From NCBI RefSeq assembly GCF_013185195.1, contig NZ_JAAZWC010000004.1, forward strand, positions 1-64,000: a stretch of DNA of 64,000 nucleotides, given 5' to 3'. Each line of letters opens with the position of its first letter. Positions within the stretch are counted from its first letter, which is position 1. Of the stretch, positions 16,908 through 24,611 are shown piece after piece. Made by a program: the position numbers and the translations under genes. Source of the stretch: Saccharibacillus qingshengii. Its GTDB lineage: Bacteria; Bacillota; Bacilli; Paenibacillales; Paenibacillaceae. The notes under the pieces were generated by a model. The model had not been told where the DNA came from, did not search any database, and saw nothing but the letters and a program-made list of their open reading frames with translations.

Positions 16908-16953
16908 TATACCCTCTCGGCCGCACGAAACGGAAATCGCGTCCGCGAAAGGT

Positions 16954-17012
16954 TTGACAAGGAAGAGAGCTTCGACTATTATTGTTAGTAACTATTAGAT
17001 AATATCAATAAG
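16954..17012 (+). promoter_or_regulatory. sigma-A promoter and AT-rich operator candidate of the ADP-ribose operon
   Basis: TTGACA (16954-16959), 17 bp, TATTAT (16977-16982). Just downstream, over the expected transcription start, is an AT-rich imperfect palindrome from TATTG to CAATA (about 16979-17010) in otherwise GC-rich DNA. The first gene encodes a Nudix protein with a winged-helix tail as in NrtR repressors, so autoregulation through this site is plausible. Confidence 0.6.
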
Positions 17013-17076
17013 TGAATAAGACGGAATCCGCCCAGGCAACCGGCTGCGGATCGCGGATGATGAAGGAGGAACTGCA

Positions 17077-18060
17077 TTGGACACGGGCAGCAGAAACGAA
17101 GACGGCGGCGAAAGGCTGCGCGATGCGAACGGGTTGACGGAAGAAGAGTTTCTGGCGAGCTATGATGCCGGCGACTACGAACGTCCTTCGGTCGCCGCGG
17201 ACATGGTGATCTTTACCGTGGCGGGCGAGAAGGAAGAGAACTACCGCAGGCTGCCGAAACGTACGCTGCGCGTCCTGCTGATCCGGCGCGGAGGACATCC
17301 GTACCTCGGCTGCTGGGCACTTCCCGGCGGATTTGTACGGCCGACGGAAACGGCGGATGAGGCGGCCGCCCGGGAACTGCGTGAAGAAACAGGCGTGGAC
17401 CGTATCTATCTGGAGCAGCTGCATACGTTCAGCGACGTGGGGCGCGATCCTCGGACCTGGGTGATGAGCTGCGCCTATATGGCGCTCGTTGACAGCCGAG
17501 GACTGCATGTGGAAGCCGGCGACGATGCCGATCGGGCGGCCTGGTTCGAACTGACCTACCGTCTGCAGAGCGACAGCCGGGAGCGCCTGGAATCGGGCGG
17601 CATCCTGCATGTCCGCCGCTTCGAATTGAAGCTTGCCTTGGACAAGGCGGAGACGGATCTGACCGGAGAATCTGCGGGCGAAACGGAGCGGATCGAACTG
17701 ACCGCGGTTGTCGAATGCCGCCGCACCCGTACCCACGGAGCATCGGCCGACGAGTACCGGATCCGGAGCAACGAAGGGCTGGCTTTCGACCATGCGAAGA
17801 TGATCGCCATGGCGATCGAGCGCTTGAGGGAACGGGTGGAGCGAAGCGATCTGGCGCTGCATTTGATGCCGGAGCGATTTACGCTTACGGAACTGCAGCA
17901 GGTCTATGAATCGATTCTGGACCGGGAGCTGTTAAAAGCGGCTTTCCGCCGCAAAGCGGAACCGCTTGTGGAGAAAACGGACGAATATACGGAAAATGCG
18001 GGCCATCGGCCTTCGAGATTGTACCGGCGCGGCCGCGAGGAATGGGGCGATTACGAATGA
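17077..18060 (+). CDS. Nudix-domain regulator/hydrolase (NrtR-like)
   Basis: 327 residues. The complete Nudix box runs from residue 85 to about 108: G-x5-E-x7-RELREETGV. A Nudix domain with a long C-terminal part ending in a winged-helix-like region (LAFDHAKMIAMAIERLRERV, FTLTELQQVYE, GRPSRLYRR-like end) is the architecture of NrtR, which senses ADP-ribose or related NAD metabolites. Because the Nudix box is intact, it may also hydrolyse ADP-ribose derivatives. TTG 17077 follows GGAGGAAC. Its stop overlaps the next start by ATGA, so it leads a four-gene operon that also contains NADAR, PARG and a macrodomain gene. Confidence 0.88.
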   Translation: MDTGSRNEDGGERLRDANGLTEEEFLASYDAGDYERPSVAADMVIFTVAGEKEENYRRLPKRTLRVLLIRRGGHPYLGCWALPGGFVRPTETADEAAARELREETGVDRIYLEQLHTFSDVGRDPRTWVMSCAYMALVDSRGLHVEAGDDADRAAWFELTYRLQSDSRERLESGGILHVRRFELKLALDKAETDLTGESAGETERIELTAVVECRRTRTHGASADEYRIRSNEGLAFDHAKMIAMAIERLRERVERSDLALHLMPERFTLTELQQVYESILDRELLKAAFRRKAEPLVEKTDEYTENAGHRPSRLYRRGREEWGDYE

Positions 18061-18617
18061 AAATTTATGAACGGGAAGCGCTGCGCCAGGCACAGGAAGC
18101 CGGCGAGCGGTTGAAATATTTGTTTTTCTGGGGCCATACGCCCAAAGTGCCGGGGATCGTGGATTCCAGCTGTCTGAGCCAATGGTGGCCGAGTGTATTC
18201 GCGGTGGACGGAACGGAGTATGGATGCGCCGAGCAGTACATGATGGCGGAAAAAGCGAGGTTGTTCCGGGACGCGGAAGCGCGCGAGCGCATTTTGCAGG
18301 CCGTACACCCGAAGCAGATGAAAGAATTCGGCCGACAGGTGCGAAACTTCGACGATGCCGTCTGGAAAAAAGAAGCGTACGGGATCGTCAAGCGTGCGAG
18401 TCTGGAGAAGTTTCGTCAAAATGCCGAGCTGTGGGCGTTTCTCCGAAATACGCAGAATCGGATTCTGGTCGAAGCCAGTCCGAGAGACCGGATCTGGGGA
18501 ATCGGTATGGGCAAAGACCATCCGGATGCGGAGAACCCGGCGAGATGGCGGGGAACGAACCTGCTGGGATTTGCGCTGAGCGAAGCACGGGATCAGCTGA
18601 TCGAGGAGGGAATGTAA
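18057..18617 (+). CDS. NADAR (YbiA-like) family protein
   Basis: 186 residues of the NADAR fold. LSQWWPSVFAVDGTEYGCAEQYMMAEKA and GMGKDHPDAENPARWRGTNLLG are the conserved N- and C-terminal signatures. NADAR proteins cleave N-glycosidic bonds in ADP-ribosylated or riboflavin-pathway compounds, and some remove ADP-ribose from guanine in DNA. The start overlaps the previous stop (ATGA) and the next gene begins 1 bp after its stop, so expression is coupled. Confidence 0.9.
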   Translation: MKIYEREALRQAQEAGERLKYLFFWGHTPKVPGIVDSSCLSQWWPSVFAVDGTEYGCAEQYMMAEKARLFRDAEARERILQAVHPKQMKEFGRQVRNFDDAVWKKEAYGIVKRASLEKFRQNAELWAFLRNTQNRILVEASPRDRIWGIGMGKDHPDAENPARWRGTNLLGFALSEARDQLIEEGM

Positions 18618-18618
18618 C

Positions 18619-19500
18619 GTGAACGAGCAGGTGAACACGCAGGGAATTCGCGAGAAGGCGCGAGACCGGATGCGGCGTACGGCCGCGGAAACGGTCGACA
18701 TCGCCGCAGGCGGATCTTACGCCTATAAAGGCGAAGAGATCGATATCCGCAACGCGCAGCGGCGCAGCGAGGAGAACAGCCTGCTGATCGATCCGGCGCG
18801 GGGAGCGGAGATTGTCCGGCAGATGGCTTCGCAGCCGTCTGCCGCCCATTCGCAGACCGATTACCGGGTAGTCAACGAGTCGGCGGTCAAGACGGTACAT
18901 GATCTGGCCGCGGCCGGTGCTTCCCGGGTCGGGCTGCTGAACTTTGCCAGCGCCAAGAATCCGGGCGGCGGATTTCTGAACGGAGCGACGGCGCAGGAAG
19001 AGAACCTGGCCATGTCGAGCGGCCTGTATCCTTCGCAGCTTCGTCATCCCGGTTATTACGAGGCGAACCGGGCCTGCGGAACGATGAGGTATACGCATCA
19101 CGCGATTTATTCGCCGGAGGTGGTCTTTTTTCGGGACGAGAAGTTTGAACTTGCCGCGCCGCCGGCTTATGCGTCGGTGCTGACGCTTCCGGCCGTCAAT
19201 TACGGACAGGTGCTGCTCAAAGGGGAAGATGCGGATCAAGCCAAAGCCGTTATGCTGGACCGCATGCGGCTGGCTCTGGCGATCTTTGCCGAACGCGGAG
19301 ACCGTACGCTTGTGCTCGGCGCGTATGGATGCGGCGTATTCCGGAACGATCCGGCGGAAGTGGCATCCTGGTGGAGACGTCTGCTGGACGGCGAAGGCTG
19401 GTCGGCCCATTTCGACCGGATCGTATTTGCCGTGCTTGACCGGTCGCAGGAGAGCCGGACCCTCCGTCCGTTCGAACGTATCTGGGGAAGAGCCCTGTAA
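18619..19500 (+). CDS. bacterial-type poly(ADP-ribose) glycohydrolase (TIGR02452 / DUF2263 family)
   Basis: 293 residues, macrodomain-like. The PARG signature is complete: NPGGGFLNGATAQEENL (about residues 113-129), i.e. GGG followed by QEE, which contains the catalytic glutamate of bacterial and eukaryotic PARG. LGAYGCGVFRNDP near residue 235 is the second phosphate-binding loop. It should release ADP-ribose from ADP-ribosylated substrates. The GTG start lies 1 bp after the NADAR stop, with GGAGGG upstream. No ADP-ribosyltransferase gene is visible in the window. Confidence 0.92.
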   Translation: MNEQVNTQGIREKARDRMRRTAAETVDIAAGGSYAYKGEEIDIRNAQRRSEENSLLIDPARGAEIVRQMASQPSAAHSQTDYRVVNESAVKTVHDLAAAGASRVGLLNFASAKNPGGGFLNGATAQEENLAMSSGLYPSQLRHPGYYEANRACGTMRYTHHAIYSPEVVFFRDEKFELAAPPAYASVLTLPAVNYGQVLLKGEDADQAKAVMLDRMRLALAIFAERGDRTLVLGAYGCGVFRNDPAEVASWWRRLLDGEGWSAHFDRIVFAVLDRSQESRTLRPFERIWGRAL

Positions 19501-19513
19501 AGGAGGCGGACCG

Positions 19514-19920
19514 ATGTCTGTACAGGAAATCGAAAGCGATCTGTTCGCCCTGCCCGGCGATTACGTACTGGCGCACTGTATTTCGGCCGATGCCCGGATG
19601 GGCAAAGGGATCGCTGCGGAATTTGTCAGGCGGTTCGATCTTCGGCCGCTGCAGGAACAGGCGGCCCGGCAGCCGCTGGAAATCGGCAGCTGCGTCCGGC
19701 AGGGGCGGGTTATGAATCTGGTGACCAAGGCGAAGTATTTCAACAAGCCCACCTATGCGTCGCTGACGGAGTAACGAGACTTGCGATGCCCCGGATCGGC
19801 AGCGGACTTGACCGGCTTCGCTGGGAGAAGGTGCGGGAGATCGTGCTGGACGTGTTTGCGGATAGTCCGATCGAGATTGTCGTCTGTACACCTGCCGGAT
19901 CTCACGATAAGCAGGAATAA
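19514..19920 (+). pseudogene. macrodomain (ADP-ribose binding/hydrolase) gene with internal deletion
   Basis: The first 86 codons (19514-19774) encode the N-terminal half of a macrodomain of the OARD1-like type: DYVLAHCISADARMGKGIAAEFVRRF and NLVTKAKYFNKPTYASLTE. A stop follows immediately. In the -1 frame from 19771 the C-terminal half continues: VTRLAMPRIGSGLDRLRWEKV up to the stop at 19918-19920. In intact homologues some 20-30 residues separate these parts, so a deletion not divisible by three has removed the linking helix region and shifted the frame. AGGAGG precedes the ATG. The break makes a working protein unlikely. Confidence 0.8.
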
Positions 19921-19967
19921 CCGGCAAAGGCTGCCGCTTCAGGGCGGAGGTTTTTGCAAGCCTCACT

Positions 19968-20018
19968 AAAGACATGCGGACAGGCGCCGAAGGGGCGCTT
20001 GAACCGCATGTCTTTTGT
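19968..20018. terminator. bidirectional terminator after the ADP-ribose operon
   Basis: AAAGACATGCGG pairs with CCGCATGTCTTT, with an inner GCGCC/GGCGC stem; serves the convergent operon and mini-catalase gene. Confidence 0.85.
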
Positions 20019-20051
20019 AATAGGTCGGAATGGTTATTGGCCAAAAGAAGA

Positions 20052-21044
20052 TCAATGGCCGCCGCTGCGCCGCTTCAACGACTCGGCGTATGTGTCGCGG
20101 CGGAAGTTGAGAATCGGGTCGTCGGACAGGGCGATGCCTTCGGTGATCGCCGTCGGGTCCATAACCAGACCCTGCGGCTCGGCAATCGGCTCCAGCAGGA
20201 CCAGACGCCCGGCGTCGATCCGCTTGCGGTCGCTTGGCCAGCGCTTGGTCGGATCGTGGGTGGGATCGCCTTCTTCGCCGAATACGATACTGAGTTTGAA
20301 CGAAGGCGGCTGCGCAAGCATACGCAGTTCGAGCTCGCGTTCCAGATAATCGTCGGGCATAGCCGCCGCGTCATGGATCGACAGCGTTTGTACGCCCGAA
20401 TCAGGAATCCATTCGAACTTGACCGGCCTTCTGCGGCCTTCTGCGTCGACCAGCATATAGACATGGATACAATAATACAGATTCGTGGCATAGCTGGCCG
20501 GCGGTTTCAGGCGGTTGAGCGCCAGCAGACTCTGACGGCTCTCGCTGAAGTGCCGGGCGAAGCGCCGCAGCGCTTCGGATTTGGGCATCTGTCCGGCTTT
20601 GGTCCGGTTGAGGGTCGTCAGCATTTCCATGAACGACTCCGGGGTCCGGGCGAAGAAGACCGGCACGGTGACGCCGACCATATTGCTGTGACCGCCGTCC
20701 GGCAGCAGGAATTGGACGGCCATGCCTTTGGCCGGCGACAGCAGATCGGCCAGAGCCGGGTCGGTCGAGCTGCCCGAGAAGCGTACGATGGCTTTGACCT
20801 CGCGATCCTGCAGATGCGGGGCAGTCGTGAACGGAGCGGCTTTGCCGCTCGGAAGGAACGAAGCCCGGCAGCAGAAGCCGCGCGCATGGGCGCGGCGGTA
20901 GCCCGGATGTACGCCGGAGACGTGCTCGAGTTCGTCGACGGCTTCTTCGGCCGCCGTCATATATAAAGGGGTATGGGGATCGGAAGAATCGGTCGTACCG
21001 CCGGATAGACCATGCGCTTGATGATTTTCAGATTCGCTGAACAT
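20052..21044 (-). CDS. catalase-related heme peroxidase (mini-catalase, SrpA-like)
   Basis: 330 residues, the size of the short catalase-like peroxidases rather than full catalases (about 480 or more). The distal His lies in RRAHARGFCCRASF (about residues 50-63), VRFSGSSTDP follows, and the proximal heme tyrosine is in LNFRRDTYAESLKRR near the C-terminus. These enzymes use H2O2 or organic peroxides to oxidise substrates. There is no signal peptide, so it is probably cytoplasmic. Monocistronic. Confidence 0.9.
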   Translation of the reverse strand: MFSESENHQAHGLSGGTTDSSDPHTPLYMTAAEEAVDELEHVSGVHPGYRRAHARGFCCRASFLPSGKAAPFTTAPHLQDREVKAIVRFSGSSTDPALADLLSPAKGMAVQFLLPDGGHSNMVGVTVPVFFARTPESFMEMLTTLNRTKAGQMPKSEALRRFARHFSESRQSLLALNRLKPPASYATNLYYCIHVYMLVDAEGRRRPVKFEWIPDSGVQTLSIHDAAAMPDDYLERELELRMLAQPPSFKLSIVFGEEGDPTHDPTKRWPSDRKRIDAGRLVLLEPIAEPQGLVMDPTAITEGIALSDDPILNFRRDTYAESLKRRSGGH

Positions 21045-21146
21045 AGCGGTTGTTCACTCTCGCTTCCTGTAGCTGTGGGATAGTGGGCGGCTTTGCGGGC
21101 CGCACGATAGGGATTACCTTTTCTATACCCGCGAATCCAACAAATA

Positions 21147-21184
21147 GAACCGCTCTTCCGCCGGATTCGGCAAAGAACGGTTCC
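21147..21184 (-). terminator. weak hairpin after the quinol monooxygenase gene
   Basis: GAACCG/CGGTTC with an inner CCG/CGG stem, followed on the minus strand by TATTTG. The remaining bases from 21045 to 21281 show nothing else. Confidence 0.4.
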
Positions 21185-21281
21185 TTGGAAACGGCGGCTT
21201 TCCCCGGGTGTGAAGCTTCGGTGCGCCGAAACGCTTTGCGCCGGGCGATTCACGGGCCGCACGCTTGCTGCGCGGTACGTC

Positions 21282-21575
21282 TCAGCCCGTGATCGGCTGC
21301 AGCCGGTAAATCTCCCGGCTCTCGACCAGCTCTTCCGTAGCCCGGCGGTATTCCCGGTAATGTTCGCTGTCCAGATGGGTTTGAACGGAAGCCTGATCTT
21401 CCCAGCGTTCATAGAAGATAAATACGCGGGGATCTTCCATCGATTCGTTCAGTACGTATTCCAGACAGCCGTGTTCGGTTCTTGTTGGACCGACGACTTT
21501 GATCAGTTCCCCGCGAAGCTCGTGCTCCCGCCCGGATTTGGCTTTGATTACAGCCGTAATGGTGATCTCTTCCAT
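21282..21575 (-). CDS. antibiotic biosynthesis monooxygenase (ABM) / quinol monooxygenase family protein
   Basis: 97 residues forming one ferredoxin-like ABM domain: ITITAVIKAKSGREHELRGEL at the start, GCLEYVLNESMEDPRVFIFYERW in the middle, a single-domain protein like E. coli YgiN. It probably oxidises a quinol or small aromatic compound without a cofactor. The start follows AGGTTACCAAATG with a weak GGGGAGGTT site. The next 243 bp up to dedA contain no recognisable signal. Confidence 0.85.
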   Translation of the reverse strand: MEEITITAVIKAKSGREHELRGELIKVVGPTRTEHGCLEYVLNESMEDPRVFIFYERWEDQASVQTHLDSEHYREYRRATEELVESREIYRLQPITG

Positions 21576-21818
21576 TTGGTAACCTCCCCGTCCCGAAAAT
21601 TGCGAATCCTTACAGGCGCGTAATTTGCAGGGACCGCGCCGAGCGAGCCTTGATCCCGCTCTTCCCGCGCGCCAAGCGGCACTCCGCTTTTCCCGCCCAG
21701 TCCCCGCCGCGTGCCTTCTTTTTTTATCCTGGGCACCTGTCCCGGTTTCAAACTCTCTCCTATATACCCCTGGCGGCGGCTTGGCGACCCATTCTTGCGC
21801 CGGACTTCGCTCCCGCGC

Positions 21819-22442
21819 TTACGAACCGCTCTTGACGTCCCGGCTTCTTTTGCGGAAAAAGAGAATGGCGCCCGTCACGACGAGCAGTCCGATAATCACG
21901 TACACCACATTGGAGAAGACGTCCATTTGACCGGCTGCGCTCTCCCACGATTCGCCCACCGCGCTGCCGATAAACGTCAGCACCGTGTTCCACAGCAGGG
22001 AACCCAGGGTCGTCAGCAGAAGAAACGAAGCCAGATTCATACGCACGCTGCCGGCCGGGATCGAGATCAGGCTGCGGACGAGCGGGACAAGGCGGCACAG
22101 AAACACGGCCCATTTGCCAAAACGGTCGAACCAGCCGTAGGCTTTGCCCACGTCTTCTTTTTTGAGCCGAAGCCATTTGCCGCGTTTCTCGATCAGCCGC
22201 TCCATGCGATCCTGCTTCATGATAGCCCCGACCGCATACAGCGCGACCGCGCCTACGACGGAACCGAGCGTGGAAGCGATGACGACGCCCACGATATGCA
22301 TATCGGTCTGCGTGGTCATAAAGCCTCCGAAAGTCAGAATGACTTCCGACGGAATCGGCGGAAAAATATTCTCCAGGGCAATCAGCAGGAAGATGCCGAA
22401 GTAACCCCATTCGTTCATAAAATTCGTAATCCAATTCTCCAT
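21819..22442 (-). CDS. DedA-family membrane protein
   Basis: 207 residues with four to five membrane segments. The DedA/SNARE-associated signatures are present: ENIFPPIPSEVILTFGGF near residue 25, FDRFGKWAVFLCRLVPLVRSLISIPAG near 105-131, and a C-terminal hydrophobic helix before a basic tail. DedA proteins act as phospholipid or undecaprenyl-phosphate flippases/transporters and affect envelope stability. ATG 22442 has GAGGTGAG upstream; further in-frame codons upstream have no site. Monocistronic. Confidence 0.92.
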   Translation of the reverse strand: MENWITNFMNEWGYFGIFLLIALENIFPPIPSEVILTFGGFMTTQTDMHIVGVVIASTLGSVVGAVALYAVGAIMKQDRMERLIEKRGKWLRLKKEDVGKAYGWFDRFGKWAVFLCRLVPLVRSLISIPAGSVRMNLASFLLLTTLGSLLWNTVLTFIGSAVGESWESAAGQMDVFSNVVYVIIGLLVVTGAILFFRKRSRDVKSGS

Positions 22443-22848
22443 GTTGCTCACCTCGTTTCTGATTTGGACGGGAGTCCGGCTCCCGGTCTTGCAGGCGTTG
22501 GCGTCCATGTCCGTCTTCTCGATTCAATATGTAAATATCGATATATTTTCAGAAAAGAATAGATATTTTCAATTTTGCGTACGAGAGTCCGCTTGAGGGC
22601 AGGGGGCCCGGTACCCGCCGCGATGTCCTCCACCTGATCTTAAAGGATGAAGGAAGGCGGTTGCAAGTTTGGCGCAAAGGCTGTCTTTTTCCTGTTCTTA
22701 CCCGCTCCGATCCCGTTCCACGCGGCTGCAAAAAGAATCTCCGTATTATCGTTTGTACGCGAACTTGAATTTGCCGTAAAATGGGAAGAAAGAAGCGGAA
22801 AACCGCAGAGCGGCAAACGGCTGTTTAACCGAAAAGGAGGCGAGCACG
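22443..22848. other. intergenic region between divergent dedA and the WYL regulator
   Basis: About 400 bp without a supportable gene. Bases 22530-22580 are AT-rich with the nested repeats AAATATCGATATATTTT and AGATATTTTCAATTTT, probably the dedA promoter. The rest is GC-rich. A GGAGG site at 22836 serves the next gene. Confidence 0.4.
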
Positions 22849-23895
22849 ATGAAGATCGACCGGCTGCTGGCGATCACGATCCTGCTGCTGAACCGCAGAC
22901 GAATCAGCGCGGGAGAATTGGCGGAGAGATTCGAAGTGTCCACCAAGACCGTATACCGGGATATCGAGACGCTGTGCCGTGCCGGCATTCCGATCATTTC
23001 GCATCAAGGAACAAGCGGCGGCTTCGAGATGATGGAGCGTTATACGATTGGACGGCAGATGCTAAGTGCGGGCGAGATCGAAGCGCTGCGGACGGCAGTC
23101 AAAGGAGCGGCAACCGTATTGGACGATCGGATGTTCTCGGATCTGACGGAGAAGGTGCAGGCACTGTTGGGGAGCGCAAACGGAAGCGATCCGGTTCAAG
23201 GCGGTACGGGCGTCGTCTTCGACTTCAATCCCTGGTGCTCCACCGAATTTATTCGCGGGCGGGTCGATCTGCTGCGGACGGCCGCCCGGGAAGCGGTGCG
23301 GGTAGAGATCCGTTATTTGAACATGAACGGTGGGGAAAGCGTGCGTTTGCTGGAACCGGCGGTGCTGCTGATGAAAGGAAACGTCTGGTATTTGCAGGCC
23401 TACTGTCTGCTGCGCGAAGAATTTCGGATCTTTCGTTTATCGCGCATGCTGGAAGTGCGGCGTACGGGAGAACCCTTTATCCCCCGATCCGCGCCGCCGA
23501 TCGACGGCTATGGATGGAACGACAAATGGGACTCGACCCCTCGCGTCGAAATATCGCTGCGGTTTCGTTCCGAAGCGCGGCTGCGCGTGAGCGACGAATT
23601 TGATGCGGCCCGGATCGAAGTCCTGGCTGATGGCAGTATGCGGTTGGTCGGGATGTTTGTGCCCAACGAAGGATTCTACGGAATGCTGCTCAGCTACGGC
23701 GACCGGATGACGGTCGAATCCCCGCCGGCGGTAAGGAGCGAACTGGTACGGCGCGCTCTGCGCATCGCGGCGGCTTACGGGGGCGAGTGTGATCCCGTGG
23801 GCGATTCAAACCTTGACGGCAAAGTCTCGGAAACTCCCAGTGTGAATATGGACAGGGAGATGTCCGTATTAGGGGCTTATACTGACGGAAACTGA
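22849..23895 (+). CDS. YafY-type transcriptional regulator (HTH_11 + WYL)
   Basis: 348 residues. An N-terminal helix-turn-helix of the DeoR/HTH_11 kind (ISAGELAERFEVSTKTVYRDIETL, residues about 19-42) is followed by a WYL domain: VEIRYLNMNGGESVRLLEPAVLLMKGNVWYLQAYC (about 158-192). WYL domains sense ligands, often nucleic-acid related. The ATG follows AAAAGGAGG. The GyrI-like gene 21 bp downstream is probably in the same operon, giving a regulator plus small-molecule-binding partner. Confidence 0.9.
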   Translation: MKIDRLLAITILLLNRRRISAGELAERFEVSTKTVYRDIETLCRAGIPIISHQGTSGGFEMMERYTIGRQMLSAGEIEALRTAVKGAATVLDDRMFSDLTEKVQALLGSANGSDPVQGGTGVVFDFNPWCSTEFIRGRVDLLRTAAREAVRVEIRYLNMNGGESVRLLEPAVLLMKGNVWYLQAYCLLREEFRIFRLSRMLEVRRTGEPFIPRSAPPIDGYGWNDKWDSTPRVEISLRFRSEARLRVSDEFDAARIEVLADGSMRLVGMFVPNEGFYGMLLSYGDRMTVESPPAVRSELVRRALRIAAAYGGECDPVGDSNLDGKVSETPSVNMDREMSVLGAYTDGN

Positions 23896-23916
23896 CTTAG
23901 GAGAGGAAGACTGCCC

Positions 23917-24462
23917 ATGGAACCCGTTCAACGTTCGTTACAGACCGAAGGGTCGACGCCCGACCTGTATACCCCGAGGGAATCTTTTGCGCTGAAAGGA
24001 TTTGCCGTTCGTACGACCAATGCAGCCGAGCTGGGAGATGGCGGCCGAATACCGGGGTTGTGGCAGACTTACATGAACAGCTCCCTTGCGGGGGAAGAAG
24101 GCGTGCGCGATCCGCATCTGATCTACGCGCTGTATACCGATTACGAGAGCGACGCTTCCGGTGCGTACACGGTAGTCGTCGGCCATGAGTCGGCCGCCGA
24201 AGATTCCGGCGTCTCGGAGACCTATACCGGGCAGGGAGGATCCGAACTTCTTGAGGTGCGGGTGCCCGGCAGCCGTTATCGGATCTTTCGGACCCGCAGA
24301 GGGCCGATGGGCGAAGTGGCAGCGGAAACCTGGGGCGAGATCTGGGCCTATTATGCCCAGTCGTCCGAGCAGCGGGCGTATACCGGCGATTTCGAGGTCT
24401 ACGATACCCGGAATTTTGACCCGCAAGCGGTAGAAATCCTGATCTATATTGCGGTTCGCTGA
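23917..24462 (+). CDS. GyrI-like / effector-binding domain protein
   Basis: 181 residues matching the GyrI-like small-molecule binding fold: an early LKGFAVRTTNAAE strand, IPGLWQTYMNSS, a VVVGHE strand, PGSRYRIFRTRRGP, and the terminal FEVYDTRNFDPQAVEILIYIAV, which is the usual ending of such domains. No DNA-binding domain is attached, so it may bind or degrade a toxic compound or modulate the regulator encoded upstream. GAGAGGAAG precedes the start. A strong terminator follows. Confidence 0.85.
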   Translation: MEPVQRSLQTEGSTPDLYTPRESFALKGFAVRTTNAAELGDGGRIPGLWQTYMNSSLAGEEGVRDPHLIYALYTDYESDASGAYTVVVGHESAAEDSGVSETYTGQGGSELLEVRVPGSRYRIFRTRRGPMGEVAAETWGEIWAYYAQSSEQRAYTGDFEVYDTRNFDPQAVEILIYIAVR

Positions 24463-24477
24463 ACGAAGCGGACACCC

Positions 24478-24511
24478 AAAAGCCTCTGCCGATTGCGGCA
24501 GAGGCTTTTGG
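24478..24511 (+). terminator. intrinsic terminator after the GyrI-like gene
   Basis: A 14-bp perfect stem AAAAGCCTCTGCCG around ATTG, ending in TTTT. Confidence 0.9.
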
Positions 24512-24531
24512 ATATAAGCAAAATCGGTCTG

Positions 24532-24607
24532 GGGCGGCTGGCTTGCAGGCGCAGCCGGACTGCAGCCCGACATTACAGATTCACACCAGTCCGCAAGCCA
24601 GCCGCCC
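24532..24607 (-). repeat. long inverted repeat at the 3' end of the GGDEF-EAL gene
   Basis: GGGCGGCTGGCTTGC (24532-24546) pairs perfectly with 24593-24607, and CGGACTG (24556-24562) with CAGTCCG (24587-24593). The repeat ends 4 bp from the stop codon. The loop contains a near copy (24565-24582) of the segment holding the stop codon (24604-24621), so the gene end appears partly duplicated. It probably acts as the minus-strand terminator. Confidence 0.6.
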
Positions 24608-24611
24608 GGCA

